Source: Bacteroidota bacterium (lineage in GTDB: Bacteria > Bacteroidota > Bacteroidia > Palsa-965). Taken from it: a DNA stretch of 64,000 nt. The first letter of the stretch is position 1. Every line of letters starts with the position of its first letter. Where the stretch lies: contig PLYR01000137.1 in NCBI GenBank assembly GCA_003153435.1, positions 20,356 through 84,355 on the forward strand, in the 5' to 3' direction. Both the position numbers and the translations under genes were made by a program. Of the stretch, positions 48,229-58,345 are shown piece by piece. The notes beneath the pieces are model-generated. The model worked only from the letters and a program-made list of their open reading frames with translations. It was not told the DNA's origin and did not search any database.

Positions 48229-49308
48229 TCAGATTTTAGAAGCCTTCTGCCGGAGTAGATGGTCGGCAAGGACCAATGCCGTCATCGCTTCTACGATAGG
48301 TACGGCTCTTGGTAACACACATGGATCATGTCTTCCCTTTCCTGTCATCTCCACAGCTTCTCCTTTGCTGTTTATCGTTTGTTGCTTTTGCATAAGGGTA
48401 GCCACTGGTTTAAATGCAACCTTGAAATAAATATCTTCTCCGTTACTGATACCTCCCTGAATTCCACCCGAACGGTTAGTTAGAGTACCTATATTCCCTT
48501 CCTTCTTTACAAAAGCATCATTATGCTCCGATCCTCTCATCTTCACACCTTCAAAACCGCTTCCATATTCAAAGCCTTTCACGGCATTGATCCCGAGCAT
48601 AGCCCTACCCAAATCAGCATGTAGCTTATCGAATACCGGCTCTCCCAAACCTGGAGGAACTCCTTTAGCGAAACAGGAAACAACACCTCCAATCGTATCT
48701 CCTTCCTTACGTACCTGCTCTATCTTCCGGATCATGGTTTCTGCAATCAGCGGGTCAGGGCATCTAACTGCATTTGTTTCAGTTACCTGATGATCGAGTT
48801 CCCGGTAGTCCTTAAGAAGTTTGATATCTCCTACCTGGGATGTATAGGCATGAATTTCTATCCCGTATTTCCTGAGCAATAGCTTTGCAATAGCACCTGC
48901 AGTCACACGTGCAACCGTTTCACGTGCTGATGCTCTTCCTCCGCCACGGTGATCGCGTATCCCGTATTTTATATCATAGGTATAATCCGCGTGTGAAGGT
49001 CTGTAAACATCAGTAATATGGTCATAATCCCCGCTTTTTTGATTCCCATTCCGGATCAGAAAACCGATGGGGGTTCCTGTAGTTTTTCCTTCCCATACTC
49101 CGGAAAGAAATTCTACCGTATCTGTTTCTTTGCGTTGGGTGACAATATGACTCTGCCCGGGCCTTCTCCGGTCCAGTTCTGACTGAATAAAGTGGAGATC
49201 AAGCTCCAGTCCGGCGGGGCAACCGTCTATGATACCGCCCAAAGCAGGGCCGTGTGATTCTCCGAAACTGTGAAGCCTGAAAACCTGGCCAAAAGTGTTG
49301 CCTGACAT
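48229..49308 (-). CDS. aroC: Chorismate synthase
   Basis: [37 protein letters not shown]...[28 protein letters not shown]...[19 protein letters not shown]. Confidence 0.97.
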   Translation of the reverse strand: MSGNTFGQVFRLHSFGESHGPALGGIIDGCPAGLELDLHFIQSELDRRRPGQSHIVTQRKETDTVEFLSGVWEGKTTGTPIGFLIRNGNQKSGDYDHITDVYRPSHADYTYDIKYGIRDHRGGGRASARETVARVTAGAIAKLLLRKYGIEIHAYTSQVGDIKLLKDYRELDHQVTETNAVRCPDPLIAETMIRKIEQVRKEGDTIGGVVSCFAKGVPPGLGEPVFDKLHADLGRAMLGINAVKGFEYGSGFEGVKMRGSEHNDAFVKKEGNIGTLTNRSGGIQGGISNGEDIYFKVAFKPVATLMQKQQTINSKGEAVEMTGKGRHDPCVLPRAVPIVEAMTALVLADHLLRQKASKI

Positions 49309-49360
49309 GGATTACAAAAATAAGGTATTTCACCGAAACTATTCCGATATTTACGGATCT

Positions 49361-50614
49361 ATGAAACTTCTCATAAAAAACATTAAGTCTCTGGTCCAGA
49401 TTCTACCCGATAATGGATATCCCGTTGCCGGAGAAGATATGAAAACAATTACACACCTGGATGATGCATGGCTGGCCATAGAAGAGGATCTCATTACTGG
49501 TTATGGCAGCATGAGTGATTGGGAAGGCATCAGCGATTGGACAAACCTTCAGGTAGTGGATGCGGAAGGAAAATTCGTATTCCCATCCTGGTGCGATTCT
49601 CATACTCATCTTGTATTTGCCGGCAGCCGCGAAGGAGAATTTGTGGACCGTATCAACGGACTTTCCTATGAAGATATAGCAGCACGCGGGGGAGGAATTC
49701 TGAATTCCTCTAAAAGGCTACAAGAAGCATCGGAGGAAGAACTCACAGAGAGTGCACTGAAACGATTGGAAGAAATAACCTCTCAGGGAACAGGAGCGGT
49801 TGAGATAAAAAGTGGCTACGGGCTGAGCCTCGAATCGGAACTGAAGATGCTGAGGGTTATCAAAAAATTAAAAACACGCAGCCCCCTCACCATCAAAGCT
49901 ACTTTCCTGGGTGCACATGCTGTACCTCCAACCTATAAAAACAAAAAGGCAGATTATATTGATCTGCTCATCCATGAAATGATGCCTGCTATTAGGGATG
50001 AAAATCTGGCTGAATATTGCGATGTCTTTTGTGAAAATAACTATTTCACGCCCCAAGAAACCGTTCAGATTCTCGAAGCTGGAAAGCTTCATGGGATGAC
50101 TCCAAAGGTTCATGCCGAACAGCTGAGCAATTACGGAGGTGTTCTTGCAGGTGTGAAATGCGGGGCCATCAGTGTGGACCATCTGGAATATGTGGGTGAT
50201 GCCGAAATCAAAGCTCTACTTCATTCTGCTACCATGCCTACAGTGCTTCCGGGTGCAGCGTTTTTCTTATCACTGCCTCATCCTCCTGCACGCAGGATGA
50301 TTGATGCCGGACTACCACTTGCTCTTGCCAGCGACTTCAATCCCGGTTCCAGCCCGAGCGGAAACATGAACCTGATGATCGCCATTGCTTGTATTCAATA
50401 TAAAATGACTCCGGAAGAAGCTATCCATGCCGCAACCATCAATTCTGCTTATGCAATGGGTCTGAGCAAAAGCCATGGAAGCATAACTATTGGAAAGAAG
50501 GCGAATGTGTTTATTACGAAAGCAATTCCGTCACTGGGATTTATCCCTTATGCATTCGGGAGTAATCTCATCGAGACCATCATTCTGAACGGCAAGATTC
50601 AGGAACCAAAATAA
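49361..50614 (+). CDS. hutI: Imidazolonepropionase
   Basis: FVFPSWCDSHTHLVFAGSREGEFVDRINGLSYEDIAARGGGILNS...GAVEIKSGYGLSLESELKML...LALASDFNPGSSPSGNM. Start adjusted to ATG 49361. Confidence 0.95.
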   Translation: MKLLIKNIKSLVQILPDNGYPVAGEDMKTITHLDDAWLAIEEDLITGYGSMSDWEGISDWTNLQVVDAEGKFVFPSWCDSHTHLVFAGSREGEFVDRINGLSYEDIAARGGGILNSSKRLQEASEEELTESALKRLEEITSQGTGAVEIKSGYGLSLESELKMLRVIKKLKTRSPLTIKATFLGAHAVPPTYKNKKADYIDLLIHEMMPAIRDENLAEYCDVFCENNYFTPQETVQILEAGKLHGMTPKVHAEQLSNYGGVLAGVKCGAISVDHLEYVGDAEIKALLHSATMPTVLPGAAFFLSLPHPPARRMIDAGLPLALASDFNPGSSPSGNMNLMIAIACIQYKMTPEEAIHAATINSAYAMGLSKSHGSITIGKKANVFITKAIPSLGFIPYAFGSNLIETIILNGKIQEPK

Positions 50615-50627
50615 GAGTGAATACTCT

Positions 50628-51869
50628 ATGACCTTCAACAGGAAACAGCTTTACCTATTTATTTCAGCTATTACCCTGATTAAAATAGGGCTCCTGCTGG
50701 TCTTCAACCCCAGGATGGAATATTTTGAGGACCATGACATGGCCGTTAATCTTCATCGTACCGGTGAAATGTATATCGACTGGTGTGGATTAAAGAACCA
50801 TACTTTTCAGTTTCCCGTTTATCCTTTCCTGCTCTCTATACTTTATTCGTTTTTTGGCATTAAGCCTCTTGCTGTTGGAATCTTTCATGTAATCCTGAAT
50901 GGGATCTCCGCCTTCCTGCTCCGGGATATCCTTGGTTTTTTCTGGAACCAGTTCAAACTTCCTTTCTCTTTCGAACCATACCGGCGTAAAGTATTGTTTA
51001 TTGCGGTAATTCTCTTCTGTCTCCACCCAGCCATCACTTATTACGCTATATTCAAGGTACACCCTTTCAGTCTGGACCTTTTTATGCTCCTGCTTCCTCT
51101 CTTCCTGACGAAAAATTATTTTTCCAACCCCAAAAAAATTAATCTCTTGCTCCTCTTTATCGGAGCTGGTCTGACTGCATTAACCAGGGTAACACTGCTG
51201 GTTTCGGTACTTCCCTTCCTGGTGATTCTGCTCCGCTACCGCGGCCTTGCAAAGACTCTTCTTGCATGCAGCGGATTGATCATCATTACTGCCCTGATCT
51301 GTACACCCTGGTTGATACGCAATTACAAACAGGATCACATTATTGGCTTAAGCTCCCTTACAGGTATAAGCCTTTGGAAAGGATCTCTTCCTAATTCAGA
51401 AGGGAGCAATTATCTTCAGAATGGTGCTTATTGTTATTCCAGCCTCAGCCACGCCGACACCCTCACTCTGATAAAGCTCGATGTAAAAGGGCAGGATGAT
51501 TTCTTCAGAAACAGGTATAGTGAAAACATACGTGCTCATCCTTTAGAACAGGTAAAGCTCTATTTCCTCAAACTTAAAAATTTCTGGATCTTCCGTTCCG
51601 GACTTGGAAGCGAGTATAGTCACCAGATGGAACGATTCATTCCCTTTTATCTGGGTGGTTTTCTGTTCATGCTTTTGTTTAGCATCTATGGAGCATTCTG
51701 CGTTGGAAAAAAAAGCCTGATTATGATGGTGATCCCTATATTCTTGTCTATGGAACAGGCATTGTTTTATGTAGAGACCAGACACAGACTGATTATAGAA
51801 CCCCTGCTTATTTTCATGGCTCTTATCGGGTTTCTTTATTTGTATACCCGGCTTAAACGGAAGGAATGA
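50628..51869 (+). CDS. Polytopic membrane glycosyltransferase-like protein (GT39/ArnT-type)
   Basis: Multiple TM helices; N-terminal NPRMEYFEDHDMAVNLHRTGEMYIDWCGLKNHTFQFPVYPFLLSILYSFFG matches the first-loop pattern of GT-C enzymes. Confidence 0.75.
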   Translation: MTFNRKQLYLFISAITLIKIGLLLVFNPRMEYFEDHDMAVNLHRTGEMYIDWCGLKNHTFQFPVYPFLLSILYSFFGIKPLAVGIFHVILNGISAFLLRDILGFFWNQFKLPFSFEPYRRKVLFIAVILFCLHPAITYYAIFKVHPFSLDLFMLLLPLFLTKNYFSNPKKINLLLLFIGAGLTALTRVTLLVSVLPFLVILLRYRGLAKTLLACSGLIIITALICTPWLIRNYKQDHIIGLSSLTGISLWKGSLPNSEGSNYLQNGAYCYSSLSHADTLTLIKLDVKGQDDFFRNRYSENIRAHPLEQVKLYFLKLKNFWIFRSGLGSEYSHQMERFIPFYLGGFLFMLLFSIYGAFCVGKKSLIMMVIPIFLSMEQALFYVETRHRLIIEPLLIFMALIGFLYLYTRLKRKE

Positions 51870-51958
51870 TTATTTTAGGGGATTCAACTGAAGTGTCTGG
51901 TTAAAATAATTTCAGAGGGCTATCGCCTTTCCACAGTAAGAATGAAAAAATAATTTAT

Positions 51959-53644
51959 ATGAAACAATTGATCGAATGCGTCCCGAATTTCAGTGAAGGC
52001 CGGGATTTAAACATCATCCATCAGATTACACATGAAATTGAATCCGTAGAAGGGGTCAAGCTACTGAATGTGGATCCGGGCAAGGCCACGAACCGTACGG
52101 TTGTAACAATGGTTGGTTCACCTGAAGCAGTTATTGAAGCAGCATTCCGGGCCATCAAAAAAGCCGGAGAGTTGATCGACATGAGTAAACATAAAGGGGA
52201 ACATCCCCGGATGGGAGCTACCGATGTCTGCCCTCTTATCCCGATTGCGGGAATCAGTATGGAAGAAACAGCAGATTGGGCAAAGAAGCTGGGAGCCAGG
52301 GTTGGGAAAGAGCTTAACATTCCGGTGTACCTCTATGAGGCTGCGCAGAAAGACAAGGCCCGCAATAACCTCTCTGTGATTCGTGCAGGGGAATATGAAG
52401 GCTTTTTCAAAAAAATAAAGCTCCCAGAGTGGAAACCCGATTTCGGTCCGGCTGAACATTCTGTGCATTCAGGATCCACAGTAATAGGGGCCCGGGATTT
52501 TCTAGTTGCCTACAACGTAAACCTGAACACCACTTCCACCCGCAGGGCAAATGCGATTGCCTTTGATGTCAGAGAGGCCGGAAGGGTGAAAAGGGAAGGA
52601 AACCCAGTTACCGGTAAGATTGTTACCGATGCAGCTGGCAAGCCGGTGAATGTGCCGGGAACATTAAAATCGGTCAAAGCTATTGGATGGTACATTGAAG
52701 AGTATGGCATCGCACAGATTTCCATGAACCTCACTAATATCAACATCACACCTCTGCATATTGCCTTTGATGAAGTTTGTAATAAAGCTACAGAAAGGGG
52801 TATGCGGGTTACGGGGTCTGAGCTTGTTGGACTCATTCCTCTGAAATCTTTGCTGGATGCAGGCAAATACTTTTTGAGGAAACAACAACGTTCCACTGGT
52901 GTCAGTGAAAATGAACTAATCCGGATTGCCGTAAAATCACTTGGCCTGGAAGAGCTCTCTCCTTTCAAACCTCAGGAAAGGATCATTGAATATTTACTTC
53001 GGGAACCTGGGGCACAAAAGCTGGTGAATATGAATCTCGTGGCCTTTGCAGATGAAACAGCTAGTGAAAGCCCTGCTCCCGGTGGAGGTTCTATTGCAGC
53101 CTACATTGGTGCACTTGGTGTTTCCCTGGGAACGATGGTTGCGAACCTTAGCTCTCATAAACCAGGATGGGATGACCGATGGGAAGAGTTTTCTTCCCTG
53201 GCCGAAAAAGGACAAGCCTTGAAAGATGCCCTTCTGACATTGGTGGATGAAGATACCAGGGCTTTCAATAAGATTATGGAATCCTTTGCATTACCTAAAG
53301 GCACTGAAGAAGAAAAGAAAGTCCGCACTGAAGGGATTCAATCCGCAACCCGTTATGCCACGGAAGTTCCATTCCGCGTCATGCAGCTAAGTCTCGAATC
53401 CATGCCCCTGATCAAATCTATGGCAGAAAACGGAAACCCCAATTCAGTGACAGATGCCGGTGTTGGAGTACTCTGTGCCAGGAGCGCGGTCATGGGTGCC
53501 TACCTGAATGTAAGGATCAATGCTGGAGGGTTGACAGACAAAGTATTCAGCGAGGATATATTAGCTCGGGGAAAGACTATTGAAGAAAAGGCCCAGGCCA
53601 TGGAGAAGGAGATTTTAGGGATTGTGAACTCAAAGATGAAGTAA
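51959..53644 (+). CDS. ftcD: Glutamate formimidoyltransferase / formimidoyltetrahydrofolate cyclodeaminase fusion
   Basis: LIECVPNFSEGRDLNIIHQITHEIESVEGVKLLNVDPGKATNRTVVTMVG...HPRMGATDVCPLIPI...ASESPAPGGGSIAAYIGALGVSLGTMVANLS. Confidence 0.95.
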   Translation: MKQLIECVPNFSEGRDLNIIHQITHEIESVEGVKLLNVDPGKATNRTVVTMVGSPEAVIEAAFRAIKKAGELIDMSKHKGEHPRMGATDVCPLIPIAGISMEETADWAKKLGARVGKELNIPVYLYEAAQKDKARNNLSVIRAGEYEGFFKKIKLPEWKPDFGPAEHSVHSGSTVIGARDFLVAYNVNLNTTSTRRANAIAFDVREAGRVKREGNPVTGKIVTDAAGKPVNVPGTLKSVKAIGWYIEEYGIAQISMNLTNINITPLHIAFDEVCNKATERGMRVTGSELVGLIPLKSLLDAGKYFLRKQQRSTGVSENELIRIAVKSLGLEELSPFKPQERIIEYLLREPGAQKLVNMNLVAFADETASESPAPGGGSIAAYIGALGVSLGTMVANLSSHKPGWDDRWEEFSSLAEKGQALKDALLTLVDEDTRAFNKIMESFALPKGTEEEKKVRTEGIQSATRYATEVPFRVMQLSLESMPLIKSMAENGNPNSVTDAGVGVLCARSAVMGAYLNVRINAGGLTDKVFSEDILARGKTIEEKAQAMEKEILGIVNSKMK

Positions 53645-53753
53645 GCCCTCCTCCGCTTCAAGGCAAAAGAGCAAAAGCCAAGGAGGGAGAAACAAATTCA
53701 AGGTTGAAACGATTAGTCCACTAATCCCGTACAACTAACAATATGAAGCACTT

Positions 53754-56048
53754 ATGACCCCTATTCGGAGATCGAGAGAGTATTTGCTGAAGCATCACTT
53801 GTTTAGGAATTTTTTCTTTTCCTTCGCGTTTCGGCTATTACTCATTGACTTCAAGAAGAACCATTTCCTTCTCGTCTTCTGGGCACTCATGTTTGGTTTT
53901 GTAACTAACAACCTGGCCGCAAAATATGGAGCGCCTTTTCTCTTCCTGGGCCCTGAATACAATGATGAGCTCAATTTTCTTTCCTACTTTATCGTAGGGT
54001 TCTCCTGCGGAGGCTTTATCATGGCTTATAACATTGCTAGCTATATTAAGAATGGCTTCCGATTTCCTTTCCTCGCAACAATGGCCAACCCGTTCATGCG
54101 TTATTGCCTCAATAACTTCCTGATTCCCCTCGTCTTCGTAATTGTTTACGCAATAAATATCAATGCTTTTCTGAGAGAAGAGAATGTGTTCTCTGGATTC
54201 CAGATAGCTACTTTAATTTTAGCTTTTATCCTCGGAATTCTTTTCTTCGTCTTCATAGCTTTTACCTATTTCTTCCGGACGAATAAGGACATCTTCAAAT
54301 TGTATGGCATCATTACCAAGCCTATCAAAGACGACCGCGTCGCATTCCAACAGCGTCGGGGGACAGTATCAGGGGAACGCAATCCCTATCTGATTAAGGA
54401 AAGCCGCGACTGGTATGTCGAGACTTTCCTGACTTGGCCTCTAAAGACTAAACTCGTAAGGCCTGTGAGACATTATAAGAAAGCTATGCTTATGGCAGTG
54501 TTCCGTCAGAATCATCGCAACGCATCCTTCTTTCAGGCCATCACCATTTTCAGCCTCATAGCCCTTGGCCTTCTCCGCAATTATGCCGTGTTTGAAATTC
54601 CTGCCGGTGCCAGTTTAATCCTACTGTTTACAGTATTCCTGATGATCTTTAGCTCCCTCTACTCCTGGTTCAGAGGTTGGGCTACGGGAATTCTGGTCGT
54701 AATCATTCTCCTCGTGAACTACATGCACAAGCTTGAATTCGTGACTGGGACCAGCAAAGCTTATGGACTTGATTATACCGTTGCCCCGGCTCCATTCACA
54801 TACGCCCGGTTAAGGGCCTATGATGGGGATACCGTTCTCAGAAACAGCGATAAAGAATCCATGCTTCGGACCCTGGAGAAATGGAAGGCAAAAAACACCA
54901 CTTCCGGAGATACTTCACAGAAACCTAAGCTTGTCCTGATCAATGTAAGCGGAGGCGGACTTCGTTCTTCTCTCTGGACCTTTTATGCATTGAGTTATAT
55001 CGATAGCCTCACACAAGGCAAACTAATGAAGCATACCGAACTCATAACCGGTTCATCCGGGGGAATGGTCGGAGCGGCTTATCTGCGGGAGCTTTGTATG
55101 CAACGCGAAGAGAACCAGATCAAGAGATACATAAACAGCACTTACATAAACTCCATTTCGAAAGATATCCTGAATCCGATCGCGTTTTCATTGGCCACCA
55201 GCGAATGGTTTATACACCTCCAGCGATTCAAGGTCGGCAAACAATCCTTTGTAAAAGATCGTGGCTATGCCCTGGAAAGCAAACTGAACGAGAACACAAA
55301 AGTGTTTGAAGGCAAAACCCTTGGTTATTATGCAACTCCCGAAGCAAATGCCGAAATCCCGATGATGATCTTTTCCCCTTCTATTGTAAACGATGGAAGG
55401 AAGCTGATGATCTCCCCTCAGGGAATTTCTTACCTTACCCAGAACATCCCCTCCAGGAATATTGATGCTAAACAACTCAACAACTCAATAGAATACACCC
55501 GATTCTTTTCGGCGCAGGATCCTTTAAATACTTTATTCACCAGCGTATTGAGAATGAGTGCAACCTTTCCATATATCTCTCCCTTGGTGTTGCTCCCAAG
55601 CAATCCCAGAATAGAAGTGATGGATGCAGGACTCCGTGACAACTTCGGGCTTGAAACGACCTTAAGATTCATGGAAGTGTTCAATGACTGGATTGCCAAA
55701 AACACAAGCGGAGTGATGATTATCCAGCTTCGGGATAAGCATATGGAAGCCCCCATCGACGATGATCCTCCTCCTACCCTGTTCCAGTCCCTTTCAAGCC
55801 CAATGGGTAGCTTCTACGGAAATTTGTTTCTCGTACAGGACCTGAACCAGAATCTTGAATTGCAGTCGGCCGACAAATGGCTGAAATTTAAAGTGAATAT
55901 CCTCAGGTTAGAACTACAGAATGAAACAAATGATCATATCTCTCTTTCCTGGCACCTTACTCATAAAGAAAAACGGAAAGTATTCCATTCGCTGGAGCAG
56001 CCGGAGAATCAGGCTTCGGTTAAAAAGATTTCGCAGTTACTGGAGTGA
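53754..56048 (+). CDS. Patatin-like phospholipase with N-terminal polytopic membrane domain
   Basis: About 7-8 hydrophobic segments, then LINVSGGGLRSSLWTFYALSYIDS...ELITGSSGGMVGAAYLREL (GxSxG) and VMDAGLRDNFGLETTLRFME (patatin D-G-like motif). Confidence 0.85.
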   Translation: MTPIRRSREYLLKHHLFRNFFFSFAFRLLLIDFKKNHFLLVFWALMFGFVTNNLAAKYGAPFLFLGPEYNDELNFLSYFIVGFSCGGFIMAYNIASYIKNGFRFPFLATMANPFMRYCLNNFLIPLVFVIVYAININAFLREENVFSGFQIATLILAFILGILFFVFIAFTYFFRTNKDIFKLYGIITKPIKDDRVAFQQRRGTVSGERNPYLIKESRDWYVETFLTWPLKTKLVRPVRHYKKAMLMAVFRQNHRNASFFQAITIFSLIALGLLRNYAVFEIPAGASLILLFTVFLMIFSSLYSWFRGWATGILVVIILLVNYMHKLEFVTGTSKAYGLDYTVAPAPFTYARLRAYDGDTVLRNSDKESMLRTLEKWKAKNTTSGDTSQKPKLVLINVSGGGLRSSLWTFYALSYIDSLTQGKLMKHTELITGSSGGMVGAAYLRELCMQREENQIKRYINSTYINSISKDILNPIAFSLATSEWFIHLQRFKVGKQSFVKDRGYALESKLNENTKVFEGKTLGYYATPEANAEIPMMIFSPSIVNDGRKLMISPQGISYLTQNIPSRNIDAKQLNNSIEYTRFFSAQDPLNTLFTSVLRMSATFPYISPLVLLPSNPRIEVMDAGLRDNFGLETTLRFMEVFNDWIAKNTSGVMIIQLRDKHMEAPIDDDPPPTLFQSLSSPMGSFYGNLFLVQDLNQNLELQSADKWLKFKVNILRLELQNETNDHISLSWHLTHKEKRKVFHSLEQPENQASVKKISQLLE

Positions 56049-56060
56049 TTACGGTTGGAA

Positions 56061-56891
56061 CTAAACCAAATGAATCCCATCCTCTTTCAACTCAATCGTC
56101 TTGCGCCGATATAAGGCCCCTACCGCCTTCTTAAATGTCTTCTTACTCATCTGTAACTTGGCAGTAATCTCCTCCGGGGAACTGTTATCACTCAAGGCCA
56201 GAAACCCTCCGTTGCTTTTTAGTAGATCAAGTATTCTTTTGGATGTTGGGTCTATCGCTTCATATCCGGGTTTCTGAATGATGACATCAATCTTATGATC
56301 TTCCCGGATATTCTTGATCCAGGCTTTTAAACGATATCCGGGCTTTACTTCGGAAAAAATTTCATTGTCATAAATCAGACCTTTATGTTTCCCATTGATG
56401 ATGACATTATAACCCAGATCTGTTTTTTCCCAAATCAGTATCTCCACTTCATCACCAGTCCTGACCGTTAATTTCTCGTTATCAAGGAAACGGTTTAGAC
56501 GAGCAGAACCTGTGAGTCTGTTTGTTTGATCATCGATATACATGAACACAACATAGGAACGGCCTTCCTCCATCTTTTTGTTCTGTTCCCTAAAGGGAAC
56601 AAAAAGGTGTTTCTCCAGTCCCCAATCCATAAAGGCCGCAATTTCATTCACCATCACTGTACGCAGTAATGCAAAACCGTGGAGTCTTATTTTGGGTGTT
56701 TCGGTAGTGGCTACAAGCCGGTCTTCACTATCCAGGTAAATAAACACCTTTAACTTATCTCCAACTTTCGTTCCTTCCGGGATGTATTTTCCAGGCAGCA
56801 AGACATCATTTCCCTCCCCGTCACCCAGGAACAAACCGCTAGATGTATCCCGGAGCACTTCCAGTTCATTGTATTCTCCTGTTCTTATCAT
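56061..56891 (-). CDS. CvfB/YitL family S1-like RNA-binding protein
   Basis: GEYNELEVLRDTSSGLFLGDGEGNDVLLPGKYIPEGTKVGDKLKVFIYLDSEDRLVATTETPKI...GYNVIINGKHKGLIYDNEIFSEVKPGYRLKAWIKNIREDHKIDVIIQKPGYEA. Confidence 0.92.
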   Translation of the reverse strand: MIRTGEYNELEVLRDTSSGLFLGDGEGNDVLLPGKYIPEGTKVGDKLKVFIYLDSEDRLVATTETPKIRLHGFALLRTVMVNEIAAFMDWGLEKHLFVPFREQNKKMEEGRSYVVFMYIDDQTNRLTGSARLNRFLDNEKLTVRTGDEVEILIWEKTDLGYNVIINGKHKGLIYDNEIFSEVKPGYRLKAWIKNIREDHKIDVIIQKPGYEAIDPTSKRILDLLKSNGGFLALSDNSSPEEITAKLQMSKKTFKKAVGALYRRKTIELKEDGIHLV

Positions 56892-56900
56892 TTCTTCTGT

Positions 56901-57119
56901 TTAGTATTGACTGATCTGCTCATACAACTCCTCCACCTTCTTTCTGGCCCAAGGAGTTTTCCTGAGGAACTTAAGACTGGAAGAAATGCTTGGATTTTCC
57001 TTGAAGCAATTAATCTTGATAAAATAACCCAATTTTTCCCAACCGTAGTATTTCACCAGTTCGTTAAGGATTCCTTCAAGCGTTTTACCATGCAAAGGGT
57101 TATTTTTCTGGAGATCCAT
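56901..57119 (-). CDS. VF530 family DNA-binding protein
   Basis: [66 protein letters not shown]. Start placed at ATG 57119 (the ORF-track start is GTG). Confidence 0.9.
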   Translation of the reverse strand: MDLQKNNPLHGKTLEGILNELVKYYGWEKLGYFIKINCFKENPSISSSLKFLRKTPWARKKVEELYEQISQY

Positions 57120-57124
57120 GGACA

Positions 57125-57132
57125 CAAAGATA
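57125..57132 (-). promoter_or_regulatory. Putative -7 element (TATCTTTG) of the VF530 gene
   Basis: CAAAGATA on the + strand, 5 nt upstream of the ATG at 57119. Confidence 0.45.
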
Positions 57133-57147
57133 CATATAAAAAAAAAT

Positions 57148-57176
57148 CACCCCTTCCACTAAAGTAGAAGGGGTGA
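57148..57176. terminator. Hairpin terminator between the lipoprotein gene and the VF530 gene
   Basis: CACCCCTTCCACT-AAA-GTAGAAGGGGTG; minus-strand 3' side is followed by a T-run (AAAAAAAAAT on the + strand). Confidence 0.8.
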
Positions 57177-57199
57177 CCTACTAACAGAACCAATTATTC

Positions 57200-58123
57200 T
57201 TAAAGGGTGAAGTGTGTGGTAACACCATTCACGGTTATTGTAGCATCGAGGTCGCAAGTCCCGTTTCCGTAATCGATAACACGGGTTGGGTGGCCGGCAG
57301 GTGTGAAATCAAGTGTACCCTGGATCAATGGAACAAATCCAGAGATGTTGCACTGTCCGAAATCACGAATCAGCTGGCTGACAACGCTTGCAGAAAATGT
57401 ATTACCGTTTGCAGAAGTTCCATTGGCACTACCAGTCAAACCAACTCGAGCTTTGCTCCATGTGATAGGACGCATGGAACCGGTACCGCTTCCATGATAA
57501 ATAGAAGTATCACTGGTATTCAGCAAAGTCTTGGTACGGTTACAGTTCCAGTTGATGGTTCCTCCACTTGGTCTTACAATATTTACATCCGCAGCTATTG
57601 ACCATGTTTCGTTGGTTACAGCAGGATTGAAGCCGGTTGGAGTTGTATTCGTGATCGTCTTGTTCACCACGTTTACTTGGAAACCGTTAACGACATAATT
57701 GCTGGTTGTAACTGTACAGCTAAAGCCAGGATCACGGTAGTGAACAGCTCCAGGAGCGCTTCCGGAATAGTTAATGATAATACTTCCGGTGCGTGTTTTC
57801 CCATCGAGACAAGCTGATCCATTGAATGTAATGGTGATGATCTGGCCGGAACGTGTCACTGTTGCGCAACTTAATCCACATATAGCACCTCCTTCATAGT
57901 CTGAAGTAGATCGATAGCTTGCAAGTCCTGATGTACCGTCAGAAGATTGAGCAGCAATTGCAGTCATATCGGAGACGATATGCTCAGCAGTATTGTTATC
58001 GGTCGCTGTGCTCGTTTCTTCATTTGTTGTTGTTGTTGTAGAGCTTTTTTTACAGGAGGAAACGGTCAAACCGATCACTGCTGCTACGGCCAGGGCAGCC
58101 AGGGCCCATTTGTTCTTTTTCAT
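57200..58123 (-). CDS. Hypothetical secreted lipoprotein
   Basis: MKKNKWALAALAVAAVIGLTVSSCKKSSTTTTTNEETSTATDN; lipobox-like VSSC; beta-rich remainder. Confidence 0.75.
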   Translation of the reverse strand: MKKNKWALAALAVAAVIGLTVSSCKKSSTTTTTNEETSTATDNNTAEHIVSDMTAIAAQSSDGTSGLASYRSTSDYEGGAICGLSCATVTRSGQIITITFNGSACLDGKTRTGSIIINYSGSAPGAVHYRDPGFSCTVTTSNYVVNGFQVNVVNKTITNTTPTGFNPAVTNETWSIAADVNIVRPSGGTINWNCNRTKTLLNTSDTSIYHGSGTGSMRPITWSKARVGLTGSANGTSANGNTFSASVVSQLIRDFGQCNISGFVPLIQGTLDFTPAGHPTRVIDYGNGTCDLDATITVNGVTTHFTL

Positions 58124-58345
58124 TGGTAAGGAGGATTAGGGTTTAAATGTTTGTTTTCCAGATTTGTCTTTATGACCTATGTATCTGTCGAAAGTTTAAT
58201 GAATTTTAAGATTAACTTACAACTAACTGAATTACAGTATGTTTTAATTGTATTTGTAAAGAATAAAAAATGATTTTGGGTCAGATATCCAAATATAAGT
58301 AAAACAAGAGAAAAAGAAAAAGTTTCAAGAAAGCTTAACAAATCG

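Noticed and set aside
53646-53687. Strong terminator after ftcD (CCCTCCT...AGGAGGG)
   Set aside because: A 7-bp stem is present, but the loop is long and there is no T-run; not confident enough to call as a feature.
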